Below, in pieces: positions 47,534-56,545 of a DNA stretch of 64,000 nucleotides; positions within the stretch are counted from its first letter, which is position 1; each line of letters opens with the position of its first letter. The notes under the pieces are model-generated. The model had not been told where the DNA came from, did no database searches, and worked only from the letters and a program-made list of their open reading frames with translations. The position numbers and the translations under genes are program-made. Origin of the DNA: Schlegelella_A sp963778525 (lineage in GTDB: Bacteria; Pseudomonadota; Gammaproteobacteria; Burkholderiales; Burkholderiaceae_C); contig CAVZUJ010000001.1 of NCBI GenBank assembly GCA_963778525.1, positions 806,001 to 870,000 on the forward strand, in the 5' to 3' direction.

Positions 47534-49933
47534 ATGGAGACGGGCACGCGACGCGTTCGAGGCAGGGCAACGGTCGTCGTGTGGCTCCTCGGCTGCGCAA
47601 TCGCTGCAGGCATCGCGGCACGCGCCCACTACGTCGCCGACCTCTCGGCCTTCCTTCCCTCGGCACCGACGCCGGAACAGGCGGTGTTGCTCGATCAGCT
47701 CAAGAACGGTGCCGCCTCCCGGCTCGTGCTGGTGGGCATCGAAGGCGGCGACGCAAGCGCGCGCGCCGCCGCATCGAAAAGCCTCGCCACGGCTCTGCGC
47801 ACGAGCGGCCGCTTCGCCTCGGTCGACAACGGCGACCGCCAACCCTGGCAGGCCGCCGGCCGCTTCGTCGTCGAGCATCGCTACGCGCTCAGCCCGGCGG
47901 TCGACGCAGCACGATTCACGAGCGAGGGCCTGCGCGCCGGCATCGACGACACCCTGGCGCTGCTCGGAACGCCGGTCGGCGCGCTGATCAAGCCGCTGCT
48001 TTTTCGCGATCCGACCGGCGAGGTCGTGCGCATCGCCGAATCGCTGACACCGGCACAGGCACCGAAGAACGAAGGCGGCGTCTGGGTCTCGCGCACGGCA
48101 CCGCGCGCGGTGCTGGTGCTGACGACGCGTGTCGACGGCGGCGATCTCGATGGCCAGGCGCAGGCCCTGGCGACGATCCGCACCGCCTTCGCCAGCCAGG
48201 CGCCGGCAACGGCCTCCGGTCTTCGCCTCGAGATCTCCGGCGCCGGCACCTTCGGCGTCGCGGCGCGCGAACGCATCCGCTCTGAAGTCGAGCGCCTCGC
48301 GCTCCTCGGCTCGTGCGTCATGTTCGCGCTCCTGTGGGTCGCCTTCGCCTCGCTGCGCTCGCTGGCCGTCGCCGTGCTGCCGGTGGCCACCGGCGTGCTC
48401 GCCGGGATCGCCGCGGTCAGCCTGGCCTTCGGACAGGTCCACGGCATGACGCTCGGCTTCGGAACGACGCTGATCGGCGAAGGTGTCGACTACGCGATCT
48501 ACTACCTGATCCAGACCCGTGCCTCGAGCCGCGATGCGAGCGCCCGACCGGCCGACGTCTGGCTGCTCAAGAGCTGGCCGACGGTGCGGCTCGGCCTCTT
48601 CACCTCGCTGATCGGCTTCGCGGCCCTGGTCTTCGCCGGTTTTCCCGGCCTGGCTCAGCTCGGCGTCTTCTCGATGGCCGGTCTCGCCGCCGCGGCCGCG
48701 ACAACGCGCTTCGTCTTTCCGGTGATCGCGCCTGGCGGCGCTCCGGGTGAAGGATTTCGCCGGCACGTGGGCCGCTTCATGGCCAGTGCCGCGGCGGTGC
48801 TGCCGCGCACGCGCTGGGCCATCGCCGCGCTGGCCGTGTTCGCGCTGGCCGCGCTGCTCGCGTTGCCTTCGCCCTGGCGCGGCGTGCTCACCGACCTGAG
48901 TCCGATCGCCAGCGCCGACCTGCAGCTCGATGCCACGCTGCGCGACGACGTCGGTGCGCCTGACGCAGGTACGCTGGTCGCGGTGTCGGCGGGCGACGAA
49001 GCCGGCGTGCTCGCCGGCGCCGAAGCCGTGGGCCAGCGTCTGGATGCCCTGGTTCGTGCGGGCGCCCTTGCTGGCTACGATTCACCGGCGCGCTTTCTGC
49101 CGAGCCCTGCGACGCAGCGCGCTCGCCTGGCTGCGCTCCCGGACGCAGCGACACTGAGCGAGCGCCTTGCCATTGCGACCGCGGGCGGCGCGCTGCCTGC
49201 GGCGCGGCTGCAGCCTTTCGTCGACGACGTGCAGGTCGCGCGCGCCGCCGCGCCGTTCGATCGCGCGGCCCTCGACGGAACGCCCCTCGCCAGCGCGGTC
49301 GACGCGCTTCTCCTGCACGGCGACACGACGCGGCCGTGGCGCGCCCTTCTCAATCTGCAACCGGCAGCAGGCCGTCCGATCGATGCGGCCCAGGTTCGCA
49401 ACGCGATCGCCGGCGTGGCGGGTGCGCAGCTCGTCGGCATCGGCGCCGAGCTCGGCGCGCTCTACGCGCGCTATCTGCGACAGGCGATGTGGCAGGCCGG
49501 CCTGGGCGCGCTGGCCGTGGTCGCCCTGCTCGCGCTGCACCTGCGCGACGCACGCCGACTCGCGCGCGTGCTGCAACCGCTTGCGGCCGCGACGCTCGTC
49601 GTGCTGGCAGTGCTGGCGGCGAGCGGTGCCGCCCTGGGCATCCTGCATCTCGTCGGCCTGCTCCTGACGATCGCGATCGGTTCGAACTACGCGCTCTTCT
49701 TCGATCACCTGCGTCGGCAAGACGCCGTCGATGTCGACACGCTCGCTTCCCTGGCGCTCGCCAACCTCACGACCGTGATCTCGTTCGGCCTGCTCGCCAC
49801 GTCGGGCATCCCGGTCCTCAGGGCGGTCGGCGAAGTCGTGGCGCCGGGCACGCTGCTGTGTCTGGTCTTCTCTGCCGCCTGCCTCGGCCGGCCCGCGGGG
49901 AGCGAGGCGTATGGGAAACTTCGCGCGCCATGA
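47534..49933 (+). CDS. MMPL/RND-family exporter
   Basis: A 799-residue inner-membrane protein with twelve predicted membrane helices in two halves, each with a large periplasmic loop after the first helix. The MMPL-type segment GFGTTLIGEGVDYAIYYLIQ lies near residue 315 and its counterpart GLLLTIAIGSNYALFFDHL near 710. It is the expected exporter of a polyene lipid (ApeM-like), working with the LolA-like protein upstream. The last four bases overlap the deacetylase gene. Signals are intact in both halves. Confidence 0.88.
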   Translation: METGTRRVRGRATVVVWLLGCAIAAGIAARAHYVADLSAFLPSAPTPEQAVLLDQLKNGAASRLVLVGIEGGDASARAAASKSLATALRTSGRFASVDNGDRQPWQAAGRFVVEHRYALSPAVDAARFTSEGLRAGIDDTLALLGTPVGALIKPLLFRDPTGEVVRIAESLTPAQAPKNEGGVWVSRTAPRAVLVLTTRVDGGDLDGQAQALATIRTAFASQAPATASGLRLEISGAGTFGVAARERIRSEVERLALLGSCVMFALLWVAFASLRSLAVAVLPVATGVLAGIAAVSLAFGQVHGMTLGFGTTLIGEGVDYAIYYLIQTRASSRDASARPADVWLLKSWPTVRLGLFTSLIGFAALVFAGFPGLAQLGVFSMAGLAAAAATTRFVFPVIAPGGAPGEGFRRHVGRFMASAAAVLPRTRWAIAALAVFALAALLALPSPWRGVLTDLSPIASADLQLDATLRDDVGAPDAGTLVAVSAGDEAGVLAGAEAVGQRLDALVRAGALAGYDSPARFLPSPATQRARLAALPDAATLSERLAIATAGGALPAARLQPFVDDVQVARAAAPFDRAALDGTPLASAVDALLLHGDTTRPWRALLNLQPAAGRPIDAAQVRNAIAGVAGAQLVGIGAELGALYARYLRQAMWQAGLGALAVVALLALHLRDARRLARVLQPLAAATLVVLAVLAASGAALGILHLVGLLLTIAIGSNYALFFDHLRRQDAVDVDTLASLALANLTTVISFGLLATSGIPVLRAVGEVVAPGTLLCLVFSAACLGRPAGSEAYGKLRAP

Positions 49934-50817
49934 ATCGCGACTCCCTGCCCGCGCCCGATGCGGCTCCGCGCACGGCGGCCTCTGCCGCAACGGCGCTGCC
50001 GACCTACGTCAAGGCCAGCGTCGCCTGCCATGCGGGCGCGGCGGCAGTGGCACTCGCCGTCCCTCCGGCCTGGCCGTGGGCGCTCGGCCTGGTGGTCGCC
50101 AATCACCTGGCGCTGACCGGCGCCGGCCTCGTACCGCGCTCGAGCTGGCTCGGCCACAACTGGAGCCGGCTGCCGGCAGCCGCAGCTGCGCGCCGCGAGA
50201 TCGCGATCACCCTCGACGACGGCCCCGATCCGCAAGTCACGCCGAGGGTGCTCGACCTGCTCGACCGCTACCCGCTGCGCGCCACGTTCTTCGTCATCGC
50301 CGATCGCGCGATGCGCGCGCCGGCGCTCTGCCGCGAGATCGTCCAGCGCGGCCACAGCCTGCAGAACCACAGCGACCATCACCGCCATGCCTTCTCGTTC
50401 CTGGGCCCGAAGGCGATGGCCCGCGAAGTCGGCGATGCCCAGGCCCGGCTCGCCGACATCACCGGCATCGCGCCGCGCTTCTTTCGCGCCCCGGCCGGCT
50501 TGCGCAATCCCTTCCTGCAACCGGTGCTCGGACGACTCGGCCTCGAGCTCGTGAGCTGGACGCGACGCGGCTTCGACACCGTGCGCAACGAGCCGGGGCG
50601 CGTCTTCGGGAGTCTGGCGCAGGGTCTTGCAGCGGGGGACATCCTGCTGCTGCACGACGGCAACGCCGCCCGCACGGCGGACGGCGAACCGGTAGCCCTC
50701 GAAGTCCTGCCGCGGCTGCTCGAGCGCTGCCGGGAGGCTGGCCTGCGTGCAGTGAGCCTGCCGGCGGCGTTCGAAGGACCGGACAGCGATCCGTTGCCCG
50801 GCGCGTCACCGCCATGA
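49930..50817 (+). CDS. NodB-type polysaccharide deacetylase family protein
   Basis: A 295-residue protein with an N-terminal membrane region (residues ~30-68) and a NodB domain: TLDDGPD (94-100) with the metal Asp, HSDHH (147-151) for the HSxxH motif, RAPAGLRNP and LLLHDG. It should act on an N- or O-acetyl group of a sugar or lipid-sugar. It occupies, with the methyltransferase, the slot between exporter and ApeP-like gene where ape clusters normally carry a lipoprotein and a ketosynthase. Its link to the pigment is inferred from the operon. Confidence 0.85.
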   Translation: MNRDSLPAPDAAPRTAASAATALPTYVKASVACHAGAAAVALAVPPAWPWALGLVVANHLALTGAGLVPRSSWLGHNWSRLPAAAAARREIAITLDDGPDPQVTPRVLDLLDRYPLRATFFVIADRAMRAPALCREIVQRGHSLQNHSDHHRHAFSFLGPKAMAREVGDAQARLADITGIAPRFFRAPAGLRNPFLQPVLGRLGLELVSWTRRGFDTVRNEPGRVFGSLAQGLAAGDILLLHDGNAARTADGEPVALEVLPRLLERCREAGLRAVSLPAAFEGPDSDPLPGASPP

Positions 50818-51548
50818 GCGCAGGCACGCCGGCCTGGCGCTTTCTCGTGGCCTCGGCGAGCGCGCCGTATCGCCGCAGCGGCCGCTTCGCGCTGCACTTT
50901 GCGCGCGGCAAGCTGCGCTGGGATCCGGTCTTTCGCTACCTCATCGGGCACGGCCTGATCGCACCGCGAGCGCGCGTGCTCGACATCGGCTGCGGCCAGG
51001 GCCTGCTCGCCAGCCTGGTCCAGGCCGCGACCGCGCAGGCGCGCCTCGGTGCCTGGCCGGCCGAGTGGGCCGAGGCGCCGGTCGATGCCCACGTGACCGG
51101 CATCGAGGTGGCGGCGAGGGACGTCTCGCGCGCCCGCAAGGCGCTCGGGCCGCACGCGGAGTTCGTCTGCGGCGACATGCGGTGCACCGCCTTTCCGAGC
51201 GCCGACACCGTGGTCATCCTCGACGCCCTGCACTACGTCAGCATTCCCGAGCAGGACGAGGTGCTGGTACGCGTGCGCGCGGCCTTGGCCGGCGGCGGCA
51301 GCCTCGTGCTGCGCGTGGGCGACAGCGCGTCGTGGCCGCGTTTCGCGATCAGCCAATGGGTCGACCGCATCGTCGCCTTCGCACGCGGTGGGTCCCTGCG
51401 GCCCCGCAGCGGTCGCACGCGCTCCGAGTGGCAGAGCCGGCTTCTGGCGCTCGGCCTCGAGGTGACGAGCCTGCCGATGCGAACCGGCACGCCGTTTGCG
51501 AACGTCCTCTTCGTCGGTACCGTGCCCGCCACGGAAACGAGACCATGA
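50814..51548 (+). CDS. SAM-dependent methyltransferase
   Basis: A 244-residue class I methyltransferase with motif I VLDIGCGQGLL (residues ~55-65), an acidic residue after TGIEVAARDV, and VVILDALHYVS as motif IV. The C-terminal sequence ends TPFANVLFVGTV. It could methylate the aromatic head group or the chain, since O-methylated head groups are known in aryl polyenes, but the substrate is not shown by sequence. Both ends overlap neighbours by ATGA. Confidence 0.85.
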   Translation: MSAGTPAWRFLVASASAPYRRSGRFALHFARGKLRWDPVFRYLIGHGLIAPRARVLDIGCGQGLLASLVQAATAQARLGAWPAEWAEAPVDAHVTGIEVAARDVSRARKALGPHAEFVCGDMRCTAFPSADTVVILDALHYVSIPEQDEVLVRVRAALAGGGSLVLRVGDSASWPRFAISQWVDRIVAFARGGSLRPRSGRTRSEWQSRLLALGLEVTSLPMRTGTPFANVLFVGTVPATETRP

Positions 51549-52036
51549 GCCGGCTGCGAACGCCGACCCTCGATCACGCCGGGATCGAAGCGTTGGTGCC
51601 GCATCGCGGCGCGATGTGCCTGCTCGACCGCATGCTGTCGTGCAGCGAGGACCGCATCGAATGCACCGCCGTCAACCACCGCGATCCACGACATCCCTTG
51701 CGCACGCCCGCGGGCCTGTGGGCCAGCGCCGCGATCGAATATGCGGCACAGGCGGCGGCGCTTCACGGTGCGCTGATGGCCAGGCAGTCCGGCCACGACG
51801 CTGCCGGCGGCTATCTCGCAAGCGCCCGCGACGTGCGGCTGGCCGTCCTTCGCCTCGACGATTTGCCCGCCGCGCCCGGGATGCAGGCCGACGAGCTGCA
51901 CATCACGGCGCTACGGCAGGCCGGCGACGCGGGTCACCTGCTCTACGAATTCGCGCTTGCGCACCTCGGCCGCGAGATCGCGAGCGGCCGCCTGGCCGTC
52001 GTCCTGCGCGCGCCCGCTCCGGCGCTGCCGGCATGA
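51545..52036 (+). CDS. ApeP-like hotdog dehydratase
   Basis: A 163-residue hotdog protein with EALVPHRGAMCLLDRMLSCS at the start and GLWASAAIEYAAQAAALHGAL in the middle, the two signatures of the ApeP-type 3-hydroxyacyl-ACP dehydratase-like proteins. In the E. coli system ApeI and ApeP work together. It is directly before the ketoreductase, the same order as apeP-apeQ. Both ends overlap by ATGA. Confidence 0.85.
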   Translation: MSRLRTPTLDHAGIEALVPHRGAMCLLDRMLSCSEDRIECTAVNHRDPRHPLRTPAGLWASAAIEYAAQAAALHGALMARQSGHDAAGGYLASARDVRLAVLRLDDLPAAPGMQADELHITALRQAGDAGHLLYEFALAHLGREIASGRLAVVLRAPAPALPA

Positions 52037-52767
52037 GCCACAAGACAGGACCGCGGCGCGCCATCGTCACCGGTGCCAGCGGCGGCATCGGCCGGGCCAT
52101 CGCCGAACGGCTGGCCAAGGACGGCGCGCACGTCATCGTTCATGCGAACACGCGGCTCGATGCCGCCGAAGAGATCGTGGCCGCGATCGGCGCTGCCGGC
52201 GGCAGCGCCGAGGCCGTCGCCTTCAACGTCACCGACCGCGCCGCCGTTCGTGCCGCCTGCGAGAAGCTGACAAAGGCCGGCACGATCCAGATCGTGGTCA
52301 ACAACGCCGGCCTGCACGACGACGGCGTCTTCCCGGCCCTGCGGCCCGAGCAATGGAGCCGCGTCATGGACGTCTCCGCCGGCGGCTTCTTCAACGTGAC
52401 GCAAGCGCTCGTCATGCCGATGATCCGCACGCGCTGGGGCCGGGTCATCAACCTCTCTTCCGTCGCTTCGCTGACCGGCAATCGCGGCCAGGTCAACTAC
52501 GCCGCTGCGAAGGGCGCGATCAACAGCGCCACCAAGGCGCTGGCCCTCGAGCTGGCGAGCCGCGGCATCACCGTCAATGCGGTTGCCCCCGGCATCATCG
52601 ATGCCGGCATGGCGCAGGCCTTCGACCGGGAGATGATCGACAAGCTGGTGCCGATGAAGCGGCCGGGCACAGCCGAAGAAGTGGCTTCCCTCGTCGCCTT
52701 CCTCGCCTCGAACGAGGCCGGCTACATCAGCGGCCAGGTCATCTCGATCAACGGCGCCATGATCTGA
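52033..52767 (+). CDS. FabG-like 3-oxoacyl-ACP reductase (ApeQ-like)
   Basis: A 244-residue SDR with cofactor motif TGASGGIG (14-21), NNAG, the catalytic Ser in INLSSVASL and YxxxK in YAAAKGAINSATKALA. It reduces the beta-keto group after each condensation. It is the last gene of the plus-strand operon; in ape clusters a ketosynthase usually follows, but here the next gene is convergent, eight bases away. No terminator-like hairpin with a T-run is seen in the gap. Confidence 0.9.
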   Translation: MSHKTGPRRAIVTGASGGIGRAIAERLAKDGAHVIVHANTRLDAAEEIVAAIGAAGGSAEAVAFNVTDRAAVRAACEKLTKAGTIQIVVNNAGLHDDGVFPALRPEQWSRVMDVSAGGFFNVTQALVMPMIRTRWGRVINLSSVASLTGNRGQVNYAAAKGAINSATKALALELASRGITVNAVAPGIIDAGMAQAFDREMIDKLVPMKRPGTAEEVASLVAFLASNEAGYISGQVISINGAMI

Positions 52768-52774
52768 GCGCTGG

Positions 52775-53551
52775 TCAGGCGGCACCGAAGGGCGGCTGCC
52801 GGCGCAGCCGCCGCCACACCAGCATCGGCAGGCGCCAGGCGAAGCCGAACAGCAGGCGCAGGTGCATCCAGGTGAGGAGCACGTTGTCGCGGCCATAGCG
52901 GAAGTGAGACACGCCGCCTTCATCGGCGCGCAGGTATTTCACCGGTGCCGCCAAGTTGATCGGACCGATGCCTCGCCAAGCCAGGCGCACCACGGCCTCG
53001 GTATCGAAGTCGAAGCGGCGCATCCAGCTCTGCGACTGCATCACGTCCACGAGCGGCGCGATCGGATAGACGCGAAAGCCATACAGCGAATCGTCGATGC
53101 CGGCGCCGAGCGTCTCCACGTTGGTCCACCAGTTAGAGATGCGCCGGCCGCGCACCCTCAGCAAGGGGGCCGAGGCGTCGAAGACAGGTCGGCCGAGGAT
53201 CATCGAATGCGGCCGGGCTTGCGAAGCGTGCATGAACGAGGCGATGAGATCGGCCGGATGCTGGCCGTCGGAATCCATGGTCAGGGCATGCGTGAAGCCG
53301 GCGGCGCGAGCGGCGACCAGGGCATGGAGAACGGCCGCGCCCTTGCCCTGATTGCGGGCCAGCACGTCGACGCGCAGGCCCGGATCGTCGGCGGCGAGCG
53401 CGCGCAGGCCCTCGGCCGTGCCGTCGTCGCTGCCGTCGACAACCACCCACACCGGCGCCCAGGCCGCGCGCGCCGCGCGCACGGTCGCGTAGACGGTGGC
53501 CCCCGTGTTGTAGCTGGGGATCACGACGAGGTGGGTCGAGGAGTCGCTCAT
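52775..53551 (-). CDS. Family 2 glycosyltransferase
   Basis: A 258-residue GT-A protein. It has VVIPSYNTGATVYATVRA at the start, DGSDDGT, and the metal-binding DSD in TMDSDGQHPADL. WMRRFDFDTEAVVRLAWRG follows, and a basic amphipathic C-terminus may hold it at the membrane. It probably adds a sugar to the product of the cluster; the ape systems have a glycosyltransferase joined to an acyltransferase, here encoded as neighbours. Its start overlaps the acyltransferase stop (ATGA). Confidence 0.88.
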   Translation of the reverse strand: MSDSSTHLVVIPSYNTGATVYATVRAARAAWAPVWVVVDGSDDGTAEGLRALAADDPGLRVDVLARNQGKGAAVLHALVAARAAGFTHALTMDSDGQHPADLIASFMHASQARPHSMILGRPVFDASAPLLRVRGRRISNWWTNVETLGAGIDDSLYGFRVYPIAPLVDVMQSQSWMRRFDFDTEAVVRLAWRGIGPINLAAPVKYLRADEGGVSHFRYGRDNVLLTWMHLRLLFGFAWRLPMLVWRRLRRQPPFGAA

Positions 53552-54297
53552 CCTGCGACCTCTTGATGGAAGTAGTGCTCGAGCCGGCGCAGCAAGGCGC
53601 GATGATCGGGATCGGGCTCGAAACGCCGGCCGAGCCGGACACGGATCACCACCGGCCCCGGCGGCGCTCGCAACAGCGGCCAGCCCTTGGTCAGATAGGG
53701 CGAATCGGTCTCGACCAGGATGGTCTGGATCGGCACCTGCGCCAGATGCGCCACCAGCGTGAGGCCGGGCTTGAAGTCGTTCACCGGTGGCCGCACCGTG
53801 CGCGTGCCTTCGGGAAAGAAGATGAGCTGGCCGCCCTCTTCGAGGCTCTTCACCGCGTCGCGCACCATGCCGCGCCCGGCGTCATTGCGGATGTAGCACG
53901 CCAGGCGCGAGCCGGCGCCGAGAAAGATGTTGCGCATCAGGTCGGCCTTCATGATGCAGACGCCGCGCGGCAGGCGCGCGACGACGATGAGGGCGTCGAG
54001 CATGGTCGGGTGATTGCCGGCGATGATGAGGCCGCCGGGCTCGTCGCGCAGCACGTCGAGCGCACTGGAATCGATACGCATCATGCCCAGCCGTTCGGCG
54101 CTATTCCAGCAGGTGCGATAGATGAACGCGATGACGCTGCGGCCGACGCGCATGCCTCTCCGGCGCGACAGCAGCAGCGACAGTGCCGACGCAAGCACGC
54201 ACCAGACCAGCGACATCAGGGCCAGCTGCGCAATCAAAAATGCGAACAGCAGCCGATGCAGCAGGCCGGCAGGCTTGTCCACGAGGGTCGCCGTCAA
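53548..54297 (-). CDS. PlsC-like lysophospholipid acyltransferase family protein
   Basis: About 249 residues from a TTG that overlaps the upstream stop (TTGA); an ATG at 54339 would add 14 residues. Two N-terminal membrane segments (LLFAFLIAQLALMSLVWCVL) precede the acyltransferase motifs NHPTMLD (catalytic His-Asp) and FPEGTR. It would transfer an acyl chain, perhaps to the sugar-linked pigment. It lies between the outer-membrane barrel gene and the glycosyltransferase and overlaps both. Confidence 0.87.
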   Translation of the reverse strand: MTATLVDKPAGLLHRLLFAFLIAQLALMSLVWCVLASALSLLLSRRRGMRVGRSVIAFIYRTCWNSAERLGMMRIDSSALDVLRDEPGGLIIAGNHPTMLDALIVVARLPRGVCIMKADLMRNIFLGAGSRLACYIRNDAGRGMVRDAVKSLEEGGQLIFFPEGTRTVRPPVNDFKPGLTLVAHLAQVPIQTILVETDSPYLTKGWPLLRAPPGPVVIRVRLGRRFEPDPDHRALLRRLEHYFHQEVAG

Positions 54298-55220
54298 TCG
54301 TCGGCCCGCACGCGCTGGCTCGAGGCGGCAAAGACCCACGACACGCCGAAACCCGCCGTCAGGGAATTGTCGCGCCGCACCAGCGGACTCGGCAGGAACG
54401 AGGCGCCGTGCAGGTCGTCCCAGCGCAGGAAACCGCCGAGCCAGAAATTGCCGACGCGACCGGAGAACGCGGTCGTCGCGCGCCAGCCAGCGAAGCCCCC
54501 GGGCGCGTCGTACTGCGGCCGCGTCGCCGTGGCGAACTCGGGTGCCACGCTGTAGAAGTGCTCGTTGTAGCGGCGATCGGACCAGAGCGGGCCGGCCAGC
54601 AGGCCGAGGTTCCAGCGGCCGGCGATTTCGGTGACGTCGAGATTGAGGTTGGGCGAGAACGTGACCCCGATCGGCTTTGGCGAGGTCTGGATGGTGATGG
54701 CCTCGCGTACCGGCAGACGCAGGTTGAGCTTCAACCTGCGGCTGTCGGATTGCCAGAGCTCCACCGTGACGTTCGGACCGATCTCGACGGTGCCCGGCAG
54801 GTTCGGCATGCCTTCCCGCGCGTCGTTGTCCTTGCTCTTGGTGGGCACCGACGCGCCCAGGCTCAGGTCGACGACGGCCCGCTGTCCGTCGAAGAAGATC
54901 GCGCGCGCGCCCTCGCGATCGGCACGCAGGAACTGGCCGCGATAGACGAAGAGCGGCAAGGGCAGGACATAGGTGCTCGACTGGTCGGAGCCGCGGTAGT
55001 CGGCAAAGCGCACGGTCGCCAGGCCGAGGCCGAACTCCCAGAGCGGCTCCGTCGGCCCCGTGCTGGCGTCGGGGTCGCCGCTTTTCTTGACGACCGCTCC
55101 TTCGACGACGGGTCCGGGCAGCGGCACCTCGTCGGCCCGGGCAGACAGGCCCAGCACGCAGGCCAGCAACACCGACGCAGGCCCGGCGAGTGCGGCCCGC
55201 ATGCGCAGCCGGCGCCTCAC
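54294..55220 (-). CDS. MipA/OmpV-like outer membrane protein
   Basis: About 308 residues, read from a GTG overlapping the FAD enzyme stop (GTGA); an ATG at 55202 is an alternative. A signal peptide (GPASVLLACVLGLSARAD) is followed by alternating beta segments such as WEFGLGLATVRFADYRGSDQ, FFDGQRAVVDLSLGASVPT and a terminal aromatic-rich strand SLTAGFGVSWVFAAS, which fit the MipA/OmpV barrel family. It may help place or expose the product at the outer membrane. The link is by operon only. Confidence 0.8.
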   Translation of the reverse strand: MRRRLRMRAALAGPASVLLACVLGLSARADEVPLPGPVVEGAVVKKSGDPDASTGPTEPLWEFGLGLATVRFADYRGSDQSSTYVLPLPLFVYRGQFLRADREGARAIFFDGQRAVVDLSLGASVPTKSKDNDAREGMPNLPGTVEIGPNVTVELWQSDSRRLKLNLRLPVREAITIQTSPKPIGVTFSPNLNLDVTEIAGRWNLGLLAGPLWSDRRYNEHFYSVAPEFATATRPQYDAPGGFAGWRATTAFSGRVGNFWLGGFLRWDDLHGASFLPSPLVRRDNSLTAGFGVSWVFAASSQRVRADD

Positions 55221-56545
55221 GACGCGGAGGCCTCGACGTCGCGAATGTTGTGGCGCCTGCGCTTCCAGAACGCGAAGCTGCGTCCCAGATTTCCGAGCGA
55301 CACCAGGAAGTACATCGTCTTCAGGACGAAGATGGACGGCCAGATCGGCGTCTTGTCGTAGATGTCGCCCGCGAACAGCGAGATCAGCGCATTCTTGACC
55401 CGGAAGGGATTCTGCGGATACATGAAGAAGTCGCGCATGGTCGGACTCGAGACACGGAAGATGAACCAGGAGAACTCGCGCGGGCCGCGCCGGGATACCG
55501 CATCGAAGCGGCGGCGAGCCTGCGCCGCTTCCTGCGGTCGGTCGAGCGTCGTCTCCACCACCTCGACCCCTGCAAATGCGCTCTTCATGGCAAGCAGCAC
55601 GCCCGACGAGAAGACCGGATCGATGAAGGCATAGGCGTCGCCGAGCATGAGGAAGCGTTCGCCGCTCGAGATGCTGCTGCTGTACGAGTAGTTGCCGGTG
55701 GCGTGGACCTCGGCGACGCGGCGGGCGCCCGCGAGGCGCGCCGCGAGGGCCGGGCACAAGGCAATCGTGTCGAGGAAGAATTCCGGCAGCGGTTTGGCGC
55801 GCGTCTTCAGGTAGTACGGCCAGCAGACCGCGCCGATGCTGGTGACGCCGTCGGCCAGCGGAATGAACCAGAACCAGCCGTGCTCGAACCAGAAGATCGT
55901 GATGTTGCCTTCGGCCTTGCCCGGCAGGCGCGTCGCGCCTTCGAAGTGGCCGAACAGCGCCGAGCTGTTGTGCTTGCGGTTCTTCTCCTTGCAGCGAAAC
56001 TGGTTGGCGAGCAGCGTGTCGCGGCCGGACGCGTCGACGAGGAAGCGAGCCCGCCACGATCGCCTGCTGCCGTCGTCGAGCTCGGCCTCGGCCGTGGTGC
56101 CGTCGGCATCGAATGCGACCTGGCGCACGCGACAACCTTCGATCGTCCGGGCTCCCTTGGCGGCGGCGTTGCGAAAGAGCAGTTCGTCGAGCTCGGACCG
56201 CCGCACCTGCCAGGCATAGGGCATCGTCTTGTTCCAGGCTTCGACGAACTCGATGCTGCCGGGCTGCTCGTGATCCGGCGAGACGAACTCGACGCCGTAC
56301 TTCGCCATGCCGATGCGTTCGACCCCGGCCCGCACGCCGAGGGCATCGAAGAGCCCGGCATTGGCGGGCAGCAGCGACTCGCCGATATGAAAGCGCGGGT
56401 GATGCGCCTTCTCGACCAGCACCACGTCGCGGCCGCGCTCGGCAAGGAGGGCGGCGATGGTCGCGCCGGCCGGGCCGCCGCCGACGACGAGAACGTCGCA
56501 ATCGAAGGCCGCCGGGCCGGGCTCGGAGGCAGCGCTGGCGGGCAT
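55217..56545 (-). CDS. FAD-dependent halogenase-like oxidoreductase
   Basis: A 442-residue flavoprotein with GGGPAG (22-27), GESLLP (55-60), a Lys at 82 in GMAKYGVEF where flavin halogenases have their catalytic lysine, the WxWxIP motif as WFWFIP (224-229) and the second FAD motif GDAYAFIDPVFSSG. Together these place it in the halogenase / geranylgeranyl-reductase-like group. Xanthomonadins are brominated aryl polyenes, so halogenation of the aryl head is an attractive role; desaturation or hydroxylation is the alternative. A GAGGA site precedes the ATG. It is first in the minus-strand operon. Confidence 0.82.
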   Translation of the reverse strand: MPASAASEPGPAAFDCDVLVVGGGPAGATIAALLAERGRDVVLVEKAHHPRFHIGESLLPANAGLFDALGVRAGVERIGMAKYGVEFVSPDHEQPGSIEFVEAWNKTMPYAWQVRRSELDELLFRNAAAKGARTIEGCRVRQVAFDADGTTAEAELDDGSRRSWRARFLVDASGRDTLLANQFRCKEKNRKHNSSALFGHFEGATRLPGKAEGNITIFWFEHGWFWFIPLADGVTSIGAVCWPYYLKTRAKPLPEFFLDTIALCPALAARLAGARRVAEVHATGNYSYSSSISSGERFLMLGDAYAFIDPVFSSGVLLAMKSAFAGVEVVETTLDRPQEAAQARRRFDAVSRRGPREFSWFIFRVSSPTMRDFFMYPQNPFRVKNALISLFAGDIYDKTPIWPSIFVLKTMYFLVSLGNLGRSFAFWKRRRHNIRDVEASAS

